Positions 36,074-45,296 of a stretch of DNA of 64,000 nucleotides are shown piece by piece; position 1 is the first letter of the stretch, and each line of letters begins with the position of its first letter. The notes beneath the pieces were generated by a model, which saw only the letters and a list, made by a program, of their open reading frames with translations, did not search any database and had not been told where the DNA came from. The stretch spans positions 3,844,001 through 3,908,000 of the forward strand of contig CP191518.1 of NCBI GenBank assembly GCA_050516505.1. The letters run 5' to 3'. The position numbers were made by a program, and so were the translations under genes. The DNA is from Scandinavium ludwigii_A (GTDB lineage Bacteria; Pseudomonadota; Gammaproteobacteria; Enterobacterales; Enterobacteriaceae).

Positions 36074-36216
36074 ACCAGGATAATTGTTAAACCCGCCAAG
36101 CGGAAGTTAAAAAGTGGACCGAATGGTCAAAATTTACATTCGTATAACCAAAAATGGCATGAAAACACAGTATTTTGAAGGTTATGATTTGATTCATGAT
36201 TGAAAACAATAAAATT

Positions 36217-36241
36217 AAAGGGCAATAAAATATTGCCCTTT
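36217..36241 (-). terminator. Intrinsic terminator of dapB
   Basis: An 11-bp perfect stem (AAAGGGCAATA / TATTGCCCTTT) with a 3-base loop. Read on the minus strand it continues into TTTAATTTTATTG, a U-rich tail. It lies 52 bases after the dapB stop. Confidence 0.85.
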
Positions 36242-36292
36242 GCAATCAACAAATTGTGATTGCCACAACCACATCACGATGGGGTAAACTCA

Positions 36293-37114
36293 TTATAAAT
36301 TGTTGAGATCGAGTACATCACGCATATCAAAAAGACCGTTATGCTTCTCTTTAAGCCATAAAGCAGATCGTACTGCGCCATTGGCAAAGGTCATACGACT
36401 TGAGGCTTTATGCGTAATTTCAACGCGTTCACCGATATCGGCGAACATCGCCGTATGTTCCCCGACGATGTCCCCCGCACGCACGGTCGCAAACCCGATA
36501 GTGCCTGGGACACGCTCACCGGTATAGCCTTCCCGGCTGTAGACGGCACACTCTTTCAAATCTTTATCCATGGCATGGGCAATCGCTTCGCCCATCGCCA
36601 GTGCCGTGCCTGATGGCGCATCCACTTTGTGACGATGATGCGCTTCGATGATTTCGATGTCGGTATAATCGCCCATCACCTTCGCTGCCTTTTCCAGCAG
36701 TTTCAACATCACGTTCACGCCGACGCTGAAGTTCGCAGCGAAGACAATCGCGATACTTTCTGCCGCATCACGGATAGCCTGTTTACCCGCGTCGTCAAAA
36801 CCGGTGGTGCCGATAACCATGCCTTTGCCGTGTTCACGACAAAAAGCCAGATGGTGTAGCGTGCCTTCCGGGCGGGTGAAATCGATGAAGACATCGAAAT
36901 CATCCTTCACAACATCAAGGCTACTTTGTACCTTCACGCCAGTTATACCAACGCCTGCGAGTTCACCAGCGTCTGCACCCAGCAGAGAAGAACCCTCACG
37001 CTCCAGCGCCGCACCCAGCTTTATGCCTGCCAGCTGTGTCGCCGCCTGAATCAGTTGCCGTCCCATACGGCCGCCCGCGCCTGCAATAGCGACGCGGATG
37101 TGTCCATCTTGCAT
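36293..37114 (-). CDS. dapB: 4-hydroxy-tetrahydrodipicolinate reductase
   Basis: Reduces the DapA product to tetrahydrodipicolinate in the lysine/diaminopimelate pathway. It has 273 residues, the E. coli length. The N-terminal dinucleotide fold begins VAIAGAGGRMGRQL; the substrate motif EAHHRHKVDAPSGTA (about 157-171) contains the catalytic His and Lys. In E. coli rihC lies next to it; here a 13-kb accessory island begins right after its promoter region. Confidence 0.97.
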   Translation of the reverse strand: MQDGHIRVAIAGAGGRMGRQLIQAATQLAGIKLGAALEREGSSLLGADAGELAGVGITGVKVQSSLDVVKDDFDVFIDFTRPEGTLHHLAFCREHGKGMVIGTTGFDDAGKQAIRDAAESIAIVFAANFSVGVNVMLKLLEKAAKVMGDYTDIEIIEAHHRHKVDAPSGTALAMGEAIAHAMDKDLKECAVYSREGYTGERVPGTIGFATVRAGDIVGEHTAMFADIGERVEITHKASSRMTFANGAVRSALWLKEKHNGLFDMRDVLDLNNL

Positions 37115-37242
37115 ATCTATTCTCTTCGTTAATACAGTGTAAATCGTTTTCAGATTAACCAGCGCCTGAGCGCCCTGCCACTAAAAACGCCGATAATTAG
37201 AATTTAACGTGAAACTGCAGCAAATATCAGTAAAAGACATGA

Positions 37243-38250
37243 TCAGCGAAAACCACAGGATTCCCTGACCACCAACGCCGGGGGCAGAATTATCCGTTTA
37301 GGTGGCTCACTGTTGCCCTGAATCCGGCTGAACAACAGCTCTCCAGCCTTGCGTCCTATCTCTTTTGCGGCAACAGAAACCGTGGTCAGCGCGGGCTGCA
37401 CCAGTGCCGCTTCGGTGATATCGTCAAATCCAACCAACGCAAAATCTCGCCCCGGTTCGCGGCCTGCTTTGCGCAGCGCCAGCATCACCCCCAACGCGAC
37501 AATATCCTGATAGCACACGGCGGCGGTAATCTGCGGAAATTGGCTAAACAGCGCTTCCGCCACCCGCGCACCATCACTTTGACTGGCCTGCGAGGCGACA
37601 ATCCACTCCGGCTTCGGCGCCACCTCATATTCCAGCAACTTACTGGTAAATCCGCCGATACGCTCGGCGCGAGTCCCCGAATTCAGGCTCCCACCGATAA
37701 ATGCAATGTTGCGATGACCCAGTTTCAGCAAATGCGCGGTCGCCATCCGCGAACCAAGAAAGTTATCGGTGCCGACGAAATCGAAATCCGGGTCCTCCAG
37801 CGGGCGCACCACCATTATTGCCGGGATATTGCGCCGCTTGAGGCCATCGAAAAACGCCTGCGGCGTGCCCCTCGCCGCGCAAAGCACCATTCCGCAGGCG
37901 CTGTTTCGCATCAGCGAATCGACAAACTTCTGCTGCCGCTCTTCCGACTCTTCGCTGTTAGCCAGAAACAGCAGCATCTCATGACGCTCCATTTCATGGC
38001 TCAGCCCGGCGGTCATCTCGCCATAAAACGGATTGGTGATATCGTGCAACAGCAGCCCGACCTGGTTGCTGCTGCGGTTGCGCAGGTTCGCGGCAGTCTG
38101 GTTATAGACATAGCCGGATTCATCCAACGCCAGCAGCACCCTTTCCCGGGTTGCCTGTGAGATACGCCCGCGGTTTCGCAGTACCATCGATACCGTGGCG
38201 GTCGACACGCCAGCTTTTGCGGCGACCTGCGCCAGCGTAACAGTGGTCAT
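37243..38250 (-). CDS. LacI-family (MalI-like) transcriptional regulator of the mannoside locus
   Basis: A 335-residue LacI/GalR repressor. The N-terminal helix-turn-helix (VTLAQVAAKAGVSTATVSMVLRNRGRIS, in pieces over residues 4-31) and hinge are followed by a periplasmic-binding-protein-like effector domain. By eye the whole chain resembles MalI (AGVS.STVS..L...GRIS.AT.ERV, NPFY.E.TAGL, VVCY) more than LacI. It is divergent from the PTS/mannosidase operon across 215 bp. An operator-like palindrome (38276-38287) lies 25 bp upstream of its start, so autoregulation is likely. The effector is unknown; a phosphorylated or free mannoside is my inference. Confidence 0.9.
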   Translation of the reverse strand: MTTVTLAQVAAKAGVSTATVSMVLRNRGRISQATRERVLLALDESGYVYNQTAANLRNRSSNQVGLLLHDITNPFYGEMTAGLSHEMERHEMLLFLANSEESEERQQKFVDSLMRNSACGMVLCAARGTPQAFFDGLKRRNIPAIMVVRPLEDPDFDFVGTDNFLGSRMATAHLLKLGHRNIAFIGGSLNSGTRAERIGGFTSKLLEYEVAPKPEWIVASQASQSDGARVAEALFSQFPQITAAVCYQDIVALGVMLALRKAGREPGRDFALVGFDDITEAALVQPALTTVSVAAKEIGRKAGELLFSRIQGNSEPPKRIILPPALVVRESCGFR

Positions 38251-38275
38251 GATTCCTCCTCGTGTTTCCCTCAGA

Positions 38276-38287
38276 TTAATCGAATAA
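38276..38287 (-). promoter_or_regulatory. Operator copy 3, upstream of the LacI-family regulator gene
   Basis: TTAATCGAATAA on the plus strand. In the direction of the regulator gene, GGTTATTCGATTAATCTG differs from the 19-base operator CGGTTAATCGATTAATCTG only near its left end (17 of 19 bases shared). A -10-like TTATTC (38287-38282, minus) lies within it. Confidence 0.65.
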
Positions 38288-38308
38288 CCTCAATTTTGCA
38301 TTATTCCC

Positions 38309-38324
38309 TGTGAGGCGCTTCACA
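38309..38324. promoter_or_regulatory. Consensus CRP site in the divergent control region
   Basis: TGTGAGGCGCTTCACA has both perfect half-sites (TGTGA-N6-TCACA). It lies between the regulator gene and the EIIABC gene and could serve either or both promoters. It predicts cAMP-dependent activation and glucose repression. Confidence 0.85.
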
Positions 38325-38363
38325 TCCTGGTGGGTAAAAATCACCCAACGCTGATTTTTGCCG

Positions 38364-38380
38364 GGTTAATCCCATTAACC
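38364..38380. promoter_or_regulatory. Second palindrome with the same half-sites
   Basis: GGTTAATCCCATTAACC is a perfect palindrome (7-bp arms, 3-bp centre) with the same GGTTAAT half-site as the nearby operator, but a 3-bp rather than 2-bp centre. It may be an auxiliary operator or overlap the -10 region of the EIIABC operon. Confidence 0.45.
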
Positions 38381-38397
38381 ACCCTTCCCTCTTACGG

Positions 38398-38409
38398 TTA
38401 ATCGATTAA
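38398..38409 (+). promoter_or_regulatory. Operator copy 1, upstream of the EIIABC operon
   Basis: The perfect palindrome TTAATCGATTAA lies within CGGTTAATCGATTAATCTG. The same 19 bases recur, in the same orientation relative to transcription, before the cupin isomerase operon (48858-48869). A CG centre and 6-bp arms suit a LacI-family dimer. Confidence 0.8.
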
Positions 38410-38465
38410 TCTGACCGTAAGAAGATGTTGAAGCAGGGATTGATTGAAACACTTTGGGGGTTTGT

Positions 38466-40424
38466 ATGCAGCTCAGTAGCGTAACGAAGGAAAGTTTGAT
38501 TCTGCTCGATAAAAATTGGCAAACCCGGGGGGAGATCATCACCGCCCTTTGCCAACGCCTGTTTGACGAGGGCATCGTGTCCAGTAAAGAAGCCTTTAGC
38601 GAAGCGGTATGGGCGCGAGAAGCCCTCTCCGAAACAGGATTTGAACAAGGTATCGCTATCCCACACGGCAAATCATCAACGGTGAAACGCCCTGCTTTTG
38701 CCGCAGTGCGCCTGACGCAGCCCGTCGATGACTGGCCGACAATGGAAGGTGAAGATAGCGTATCGATGGTCTTTTTACTGGCCGTGCCAAACAATGATGA
38801 TGAAGGCCATTTGCGCCTCCTGTCCTCACTGAGCCTGGCACTGATGGATGAGCATAACGTTGCCGCGTTACGCACCGCCCCAACGGTTAGTACTTTTTTG
38901 GCGCAGCTCGATGCTACTGAGCCGACAGCGGAGAAAAAGATCGTAAACGACAGCGGTAAAAGCATCGTGGTGATCACCTCCTGCTCTGCCGGAATCGCGC
39001 ACACCTATATGGCTGCCGAGGCGCTTGAGAAAGCCGGTGCAGCAAAAGGGATCCGCGTTTATAGCGAAAAACAGGGAGCCAGTGGTACGGAAGACCCTAT
39101 CACCGCAGAACAGATTGAACACTCACAGGGGGTTATTTTTGCCGCCACCCTGCCGCCAAAAGGGCGCGAGCGTTTCGCCGGAAAACCGTTCATCAGCACG
39201 TCGGTATCAGAGCCGCTGAAAGATGCAGCCGCTCTGATTGAGCGTCTGCTTCATCAGCCGGACGGCATTGTCGAAAGGAGCGATGAATCGGCTAGCCCTT
39301 CGCCGCAACGCGCTCAGTCATTTGGCGCTCGCCTTTATCAGGGCGTTTCCAGCGGCATCTCGTATATGATCCCGGTGATCGTCGCGGCAGGGTTGATGAT
39401 CGGCATCGGTCAGCTTTCAGCCAGCATCATGGGCGTGACGGCGATCGGAGAGACTCGTTATGCCACTGACTCCAATAGCCTTTTACAGATTTTCCATTAC
39501 CTGACGCTGTACGGCAGCATGATCATGAAGTTCATGTATCCGGTGTTTGCCGCCTATATGGCCTATAGCATTGCCGACAGACCCGGCCTGGTTCCCGGTT
39601 TTATCGGCGGAGCCTTCGCCGGCGGGTTGCACTTCACGCTATGGGCGCAGCCCGGCGGCATTCCTTCCGGCTTTCTCGGGGCGCTGTTGCTCGGCATGGT
39701 TGCGGGCTTACTGGCTGACTTTCTCAATCGTCATATTCACCTGCATAAGCATCTGCAGGCGATGAAACCGATGTTGATCGTGCCCGGCCTGACGGTTCTG
39801 GCGATCTTTTTCCTCAACCTTTATTTTGTCGACCCGGTCTTTGGCGGCATTAACTATTTCTTCCAGCAGTTCATCCTTGATCACGGCCGTTCCAGCGCAC
39901 TCACCCTGGCGGTCATCATCACCTCTCTGACGGCGTTTGATTTGGGCGGGCCAGTCAACAAATCGGCTGGTGCTATCGCCATAGGGCTTGCCGCTGACCA
40001 TATCTTCCCGCTCACCGCCCGCGTGCTCGGGATTGTGATCCCACCGATTGGCATTGGTCTTGCGACGGTGATTGACCGCTTTGTTGTACGCCAGCGGGTG
40101 TTTGATGAAAACCAGCGGGTGACCGGCACGACGTCGCTGATTCTGGGCTTTCTCGCCATTGGCGAAGGCGCCATTCCGTTCATGCTGAAAAATCCGGTGA
40201 TCACCATCTCGATCAACATCCTGGGCGCAATCATCGGTTCGCTTATCGCCATCAGTATGGGTTCCGTTCAATGGTTCCCTCTCCCTGCTATCTGGGGCTG
40301 GCCACTGGTGCAGAATTTGCCCGCTTATCTGGCCGGGATGACTACGGGGGTGTTGTTCGTGGCTTTTGCTAACGTCTTCGTTCGTTTCTATTTGCTTAGA
40401 GCCGGCAGGATCACACTGAATTAA
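38466..40424 (+). CDS. PTS EIIABC, fructose family, MngA-like (alpha-mannoside permease)
   Basis: A membrane sugar transporter that phosphorylates its substrate during import. The ATG at 38466 follows a GGGGG site (652 residues; MngA of E. coli 658); a TTG at 38454 is rejected. EIIA covers about residues 1-150 with phospho-His67 in GIAIPHGK. EIIB follows, with phospho-Cys173 in TSCSAGIAHTYMAAEAL. EIIC with about 8-10 hydrophobic segments starts near 285; FDLGGPVNKSA and GAIPFM are family motifs. The next gene is a GH38 mannosidase, the pairing seen in mngAB. Substrate specificity (2-O-mannosylglycerate or another alpha-mannoside) is inferred. Confidence 0.88.
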   Translation: MQLSSVTKESLILLDKNWQTRGEIITALCQRLFDEGIVSSKEAFSEAVWAREALSETGFEQGIAIPHGKSSTVKRPAFAAVRLTQPVDDWPTMEGEDSVSMVFLLAVPNNDDEGHLRLLSSLSLALMDEHNVAALRTAPTVSTFLAQLDATEPTAEKKIVNDSGKSIVVITSCSAGIAHTYMAAEALEKAGAAKGIRVYSEKQGASGTEDPITAEQIEHSQGVIFAATLPPKGRERFAGKPFISTSVSEPLKDAAALIERLLHQPDGIVERSDESASPSPQRAQSFGARLYQGVSSGISYMIPVIVAAGLMIGIGQLSASIMGVTAIGETRYATDSNSLLQIFHYLTLYGSMIMKFMYPVFAAYMAYSIADRPGLVPGFIGGAFAGGLHFTLWAQPGGIPSGFLGALLLGMVAGLLADFLNRHIHLHKHLQAMKPMLIVPGLTVLAIFFLNLYFVDPVFGGINYFFQQFILDHGRSSALTLAVIITSLTAFDLGGPVNKSAGAIAIGLAADHIFPLTARVLGIVIPPIGIGLATVIDRFVVRQRVFDENQRVTGTTSLILGFLAIGEGAIPFMLKNPVITISINILGAIIGSLIAISMGSVQWFPLPAIWGWPLVQNLPAYLAGMTTGVLFVAFANVFVRFYLLRAGRITLN

Positions 40425-40435
40425 CAGGAAAAGTT

Positions 40436-43132
40436 ATGTCTCAAAAAGAGGTCTATGTGGTCCCGCATTGTCATTGGGACGCCGAATGGTATTTCACCTG
40501 TGAGGACTCACATATCCTGCTGGTCGAAAATATCGATTATCTGCTCGATCTGCTGGAAACGCGCGACGATTTTCCGAGCTATACCTTTGACGGACTGTCG
40601 ATCGTGCTGGATGAGTATTTGCAGGTCCGCCCGGAAAATCGCGAGCGGCTACGCAAACTGATTCAGACGCGTCGGCTTCTGGTCGGCCCTTGGTATACCC
40701 AGTGTGATTCACTGTTGATCCGCAGCGAATCGCTGATCCGTAATTTGCAGTGTGGGATCGGCATTGCCGAAGCGTTCGGCCACAGTATGAACATTGGCTA
40801 TATGCCCGATATATTTGGTCAGCACTGCTGGCTGCCAGCGTTTTATCGCGATCTTGGGATTGAGTACTGCGTCCTGCAACGCGGGATTTATACCGACCAA
40901 CTGGACGGCGATCTCAATTTCTGGTGGCGGGCGCCCAATCAGGTCTCCATTGCAACCAACTACCTTTATTACGGTTACGGGCCAGGAAAATGTTTAGCTC
41001 ACGACGATGACTATCTGACCCACAGACTGCTGCCCATTCTGCAACAGCTTGCGCAGAAGAACACGCACACCGACAAATTACTTCTGCCCTGCGGTGGCGA
41101 TCAGGTCCTGCCCAATGCCTCGTTTCCACAGACCGTTGCGGCACTGAATGAAATGGCGCTGCCTTACCGGTTTAAAATGGCGAGCTATGAGCGCTATATG
41201 GAAGAGGCCTGGGCCGAAAGTGAGTTTATTCATACCATCGAGGGCGAATTGTATGCCTGTCAGAAATCGCGTATCCACCGCACCTGCCATTCAACCCGTT
41301 ACGATATTAAACGCCAGACCTGGCAGACCGAGCATCTCCTGCTGGATAAACTCGAACCGCTAACGGTCATCGCCAATCAACTGGGCATTCACTGGCCGCA
41401 ACCGCTCATGGCGTCGTTATGGAAGAAGGTCTTCTCTGCACATGCCCATAACGGCATTGAAGCGAGCAACGCGGATCCCGTTAACCACAATATTATCCAG
41501 CGCCTGATTAGCGTCGAGCGCTCGGTCTTAAGCCTGATTAATCTGCTGAAGAAAAAAATCAGCCACGGCATCGGGCTGATGACCGGGAAAAACACTATTC
41601 TGGTGGTGTTCAATTGCGATATTCAGGCGCAAAACGGTCTGGTCAATGCGGTGGTCTTTACCCAGCAGCGTGATTTCACCCTACGACGACAGGAGGATCC
41701 GGTAGCGCACAGCGTCATTGGCCAGCAGCGTCTGAGCGGCGGGCAACGGGTTATCGTGACCGCTGAAGGAGAAAAATTGGAAACGGTGGCCGATTACTGG
41801 CGCAGTGAAATCCTGTTCCCGGTATCGGACCTCAACGGGTTGGGATATCAGACCTGGTCGGTGGAAGAAACACCCACTGGCGTTGTCTCCCTCTCGCCAC
41901 AGTGGAACCAGAGTATCGAGAACGACTATTTCCGCCTCAGTATAGAGAATGGCAGTATTACACTGACAGATCGCCGCAGCGATGCGCATTACCCCGCGTT
42001 GATACAATTCAGCGATTGCGCCGACAACGGCGATGAATTTGATTTTGCACCCTTGGCAAACGATACGCCGCTCAGTTCCGGCCCGTTTCGGGTTATCGAC
42101 GCTGAAACCCACCCGCACACGGCCATCATGACGCTGGAGTGCACGCTTCAACTTCCCTCAGATATCACGTATCGGCTGGCGGGTGAACACGATCAGAGCA
42201 TGATTATCCGTACCCGCCTGGAGTTGCGGCTGGGCGAAAACTGGCTGCGCATCCAGCATGAACTCGACAACGCGGCCAGCGATCACCGTTTACGCATCCA
42301 CCTGAAAACCCCGGTAGTTTCACCACGTTATAGCTGGGCGGATCAAGGTTTTTCCCTGGTGCGTAGAGAAACGATCAGCCGCTATACCGAGCAGTGGCGT
42401 GAAAACGGTTTTGTCGAAAAACCGGTGCCGATTTTTACGATGGAAAACGGTGTTTTCCTACGTGATGCTGACCATTGCGTGGGCGTCATGACCAAAGGCA
42501 TCAAAGAGTATGAGGTACTGCCTGACGAAGATACTCTGGCGCTGACGCTGTTTCGTAGCGTGGGATTACTGGGTAAAGATGATACCCCCTGGCGTCCGGG
42601 CCGCGCCTCCGGGATCAACAACAAAGTGGTGTTGACCCCGGATGCACAAATGCAGCAGACAATGTGCTTTGAGTATGCCGTCTTTATCACTTCCCCGCTG
42701 TCCGATGCAGAAATCTTCAGCGCCTGCACCTGCTATCGCGAACGCTATCTGACCTATCAGGTACAGCAGTTGAATACCTTTGAAGAGCGCCTTGAGCGTT
42801 TCACCTTGCCGCTACCGACGACCCCCATCCCACCTGCTGCGCAGTGGCTCTCGCTCAATAACTCGCGGATCCAGATGAGCCTGTGTAACCCGGGCAAGCA
42901 TGGTGACGTCACACTCCGGCTTTTCAACCCGGGTGAGGACGACGAAACGTTCGCGCTGAACAGTCCCTATCCTCTGCACATCTGGCTGGTGTCACTGCGC
43001 GACGAAAAGATTAGACCCCTGACCGGCGAAATCACGCTGAAGGCCTGTGATTACCTGACCTTAAACATTTCTTTTACCCCAACCTCTTCCGGCCATCTCG
43101 GAGAAAAGAATGAAATCGACGACCTACGATAA
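40436..43132 (+). CDS. GH38 alpha-mannosidase, MngB-like
   Basis: Predicted to cut the phosphorylated mannoside imported by the upstream EIIABC, releasing mannose 6-phosphate. It has 898 residues (E. coli MngB 877). The zinc and catalytic residues of GH38 are visible: His13 and Asp15 in PHCHWDAEWY, the nucleophile Asp125 in GYMPDIFGQHCWLP, and the AHAHNG segment (His336/His338) for the remaining zinc ligand. There is no signal peptide, so it is cytoplasmic, consistent with a PTS product as substrate. It is 11 bases after the EIIABC gene and overlaps the next gene by 23 bases. Confidence 0.9.
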   Translation: MSQKEVYVVPHCHWDAEWYFTCEDSHILLVENIDYLLDLLETRDDFPSYTFDGLSIVLDEYLQVRPENRERLRKLIQTRRLLVGPWYTQCDSLLIRSESLIRNLQCGIGIAEAFGHSMNIGYMPDIFGQHCWLPAFYRDLGIEYCVLQRGIYTDQLDGDLNFWWRAPNQVSIATNYLYYGYGPGKCLAHDDDYLTHRLLPILQQLAQKNTHTDKLLLPCGGDQVLPNASFPQTVAALNEMALPYRFKMASYERYMEEAWAESEFIHTIEGELYACQKSRIHRTCHSTRYDIKRQTWQTEHLLLDKLEPLTVIANQLGIHWPQPLMASLWKKVFSAHAHNGIEASNADPVNHNIIQRLISVERSVLSLINLLKKKISHGIGLMTGKNTILVVFNCDIQAQNGLVNAVVFTQQRDFTLRRQEDPVAHSVIGQQRLSGGQRVIVTAEGEKLETVADYWRSEILFPVSDLNGLGYQTWSVEETPTGVVSLSPQWNQSIENDYFRLSIENGSITLTDRRSDAHYPALIQFSDCADNGDEFDFAPLANDTPLSSGPFRVIDAETHPHTAIMTLECTLQLPSDITYRLAGEHDQSMIIRTRLELRLGENWLRIQHELDNAASDHRLRIHLKTPVVSPRYSWADQGFSLVRRETISRYTEQWRENGFVEKPVPIFTMENGVFLRDADHCVGVMTKGIKEYEVLPDEDTLALTLFRSVGLLGKDDTPWRPGRASGINNKVVLTPDAQMQQTMCFEYAVFITSPLSDAEIFSACTCYRERYLTYQVQQLNTFEERLERFTLPLPTTPIPPAAQWLSLNNSRIQMSLCNPGKHGDVTLRLFNPGEDDETFALNSPYPLHIWLVSLRDEKIRPLTGEITLKACDYLTLNISFTPTSSGHLGEKNEIDDLR

Positions 43133-44855
43133 ATACCCTGAAGTCCCGGTTCAGGGTTACGACGAGCAAGCCTGGCAAGGCTGGCCTGCAATACTTGTCG
43201 CACTTAACGCCCGACTTTCTGACGCAAAAAAAACCGTGCTGGTGATCGACTGCTATCCCGGCGTGCGTCTCGACGAACTGCAGCAGGCGTTACAGACGCA
43301 GTTCGCGGGCTGCAATCTGCTGAACGTTGAAGCGGCGCGCAAAAACCAGGAAGCGCTGCACGCGTTGCTGGCCCGCAATCTGACTGACGACCGTGTGTTT
43401 GGGGTGCTTTCCTGTCATCAGCTCACTGAATTTTTTGACCCGCAGCAGCTGGCCGCACTGCGCCAGCAAGTTGCGGATGCCAGCGGGCTGGTGATTGTCT
43501 ACGGCCCAGGGGCAACTCTGGTCCATGACGGCGACGTACTGGTGTATGCCGATTTGCCACGCTGGGAAATTCAGCAGCGTATGCGCAGTGGCGAGTTGGG
43601 CAACTGGGGCGCGGAAAATAATGATGAAGATATTCTGCGTCGCTACAAGCGGGCCTTTTTTATCGAATGGCGGGTCTTCGACCGCCATAAAACGCCTTTA
43701 TTACAACGCGCCGATTTCCTGCTGGATACTACCGTGCCAGACAATCCTGCGATGGTCAGCGGCGAAGCGCTCCGCGCCGGTCTGGCGCACACCGTCCAGC
43801 GCCCGTTCCGCGTCGTGCCGTTTTTCGACCCCGGCGTCTGGGGCGGCCAGTGGATGAAAAATCAGTTCGATCTCGATCCCTCGAAACCAAACTACGCCTG
43901 GTGTTTTGACTGCGTGCCCGAGGAAAACAGCCTGTTGCTACGGTTTGGTGACGTGCGGATCGAGATCCCTTCTCAGAATGTGGTTCTGCTTCACCCGCGC
44001 GAATTGCTGGGCGAAAAAGTCCATGCGCGCTTTGGCGCTGAGTTTCCGATTCGCTTCGATTTTCTCGACACCATGGGCGGGCAGAACCTCAGCTTCCAGG
44101 TGCACCCGCTGACCGAATATATCCAGCAGCAGTTCGGCATGCACTACACCCAGGATGAGAGTTACTACATTCTGGAAGCAGAACCGGGCGCGGTGGTGTA
44201 TCTCGGCACCAAAACCGGCACCGACCCGCAGGCGATCCTGGACAATTTGCATCAGGCTGTGCAGGGCCAAACCGACTTTGACGATGAGCGTTTCGTCAAT
44301 AAGATCCCGGCGCGCAAACACGATCATTTCCTGATCCCGGCAGGCACCGTCCACTGTTCCGGTTCAGGCACGATGGTGCTGGAGATCAGCGCCACGCCGT
44401 ACATCTTCACCTTCAAGCTCTGGGACTGGGGTCGGTTGGGAATGGACGGCCTGCCAAGGCCGGTGCATCTCGAACACGGTGAGAAGGTGATCGACTGGCA
44501 GCGCGATACCCAATGGGTGCATGAACATCTGGTGAACCGCATCGAGCCCATCGGTGAAGGCGACGGTTGGCGCGAGGAGCGCACCGGCCTGCACGAACGT
44601 GAATTTATTGAAACCCGCCGTCACTGGTTTACGAAATCCGTCACGCACCATACCCGCGGCGGCGTAAACGTGCTGAACCTGGTGGCTGGGGACGAAGCGC
44701 GAGTCGATAGCCCGACAGGCGCATTTGAGCCCTTCATGGTGCACTACGCAGAAACCTTTATTGTGCCCGCTGGCGTGGGTGAATATCGCATCACACCGTG
44801 GGGCAAAGGCATCGGCCAACAGCTGGCGACCATGAAAGCCTGGGTCAGGGGGTAA
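43110..44855 (+). CDS. Class I mannose-6-phosphate isomerase with ~200-residue N-terminal domain
   Basis: Converts mannose 6-phosphate to fructose 6-phosphate. It has 581 residues, far longer than E. coli ManA (391). The C-terminal cupin half holds the zinc set: Gln330 and His332 in FQVHPLTEY, Glu350 in QDESYYIL, His415 in IPAGTVHCSG. The N-terminal part looks like a nucleotide-kinase-like alpha/beta fold (TVLVIDCYPGVRLDEL, then LVIVYGPGA and ADFLLDTTVP), but its P-loop lacks the GKS/T core, so it is probably not an active kinase. It overlaps the mannosidase gene by 23 bases and has a GGAG site inside it. Confidence 0.87.
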   Translation: MKSTTYDKYPEVPVQGYDEQAWQGWPAILVALNARLSDAKKTVLVIDCYPGVRLDELQQALQTQFAGCNLLNVEAARKNQEALHALLARNLTDDRVFGVLSCHQLTEFFDPQQLAALRQQVADASGLVIVYGPGATLVHDGDVLVYADLPRWEIQQRMRSGELGNWGAENNDEDILRRYKRAFFIEWRVFDRHKTPLLQRADFLLDTTVPDNPAMVSGEALRAGLAHTVQRPFRVVPFFDPGVWGGQWMKNQFDLDPSKPNYAWCFDCVPEENSLLLRFGDVRIEIPSQNVVLLHPRELLGEKVHARFGAEFPIRFDFLDTMGGQNLSFQVHPLTEYIQQQFGMHYTQDESYYILEAEPGAVVYLGTKTGTDPQAILDNLHQAVQGQTDFDDERFVNKIPARKHDHFLIPAGTVHCSGSGTMVLEISATPYIFTFKLWDWGRLGMDGLPRPVHLEHGEKVIDWQRDTQWVHEHLVNRIEPIGEGDGWREERTGLHEREFIETRRHWFTKSVTHHTRGGVNVLNLVAGDEARVDSPTGAFEPFMVHYAETFIVPAGVGEYRITPWGKGIGQQLATMKAWVRG

Positions 44856-44856
44856 A

Positions 44857-45285
44857 ATGATTAACGTGATTGTCGCCTCTCATGGCCCGTTGGCGAGCGC
44901 CCTGCTGGACAGCGCCTCACTGGTGTATGGCGAGCTTCCGTATGTCTTTCCCGTCGCGCTCAACGCAACCGCTGGAATAGACGGCTTCAGAGACGATTTC
45001 GCCACCACGCTGGTAAAGGCCCAACACAATGCAGACGGCGTACTGGTGCTGTGCGATATGCAAAGCGGCACGCCGTGGAACGTCGCGTGCCAGCACGCCT
45101 TTTCGCCCGCCACCACGCCGCCAATGGCGGTTCTGGCGGGGGTCAATTTGCCGATGCTGCTGCAAACCGACGACATCCATCTTCTGACCGACGTTCATGC
45201 CGCGGCGACACAACTGCTGGTTTTAACTCAACCCACGCTGGTCATCGCGGTACCGGTCACGTTCACCCAATCTGATGATTTTTAA
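44857..45285 (+). CDS. PTS EIIA component, mannose family
   Basis: A cytoplasmic phosphocarrier of 142 residues. The PTS EIIA-man fold is indicated by VIVASHGPLA, with His9 as the phosphorylation site, and VLCDMQSGTPWNVA, the family D-x-x-G-x-(T/S)P motif. It stands alone rather than fused to EIIB as in E. coli ManX. It starts one base after the isomerase stop and is part of the seven-gene operon. Confidence 0.9.
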   Translation: MINVIVASHGPLASALLDSASLVYGELPYVFPVALNATAGIDGFRDDFATTLVKAQHNADGVLVLCDMQSGTPWNVACQHAFSPATTPPMAVLAGVNLPMLLQTDDIHLLTDVHAAATQLLVLTQPTLVIAVPVTFTQSDDF

Positions 45286-45296
45286 AGAGGTGTGCT

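Larger units (their letters stand above)
35838..36292. other. 455-bp carA-dapB intergenic control region
   Basis: No reading frame worth calling. The region holds carA P2 with its ARG boxes, P1, a possible PurR site and the dapB terminator. Its length, 455 bp, equals the spacing recalled for E. coli K-12, which suggests that the whole protein-DNA assembly (PepA, PyrH, PurR, IHF, ArgR) is kept. The stretch 36100-36210 is AT-rich with no element I can name. Confidence 0.7.

Noticed and set aside
38281..38465. Assignment of exact -35/-10 boxes for the EIIABC operon
   Set aside because: Several AT-rich hexamers overlap the palindromes; none is clearly better, so no promoter was called.
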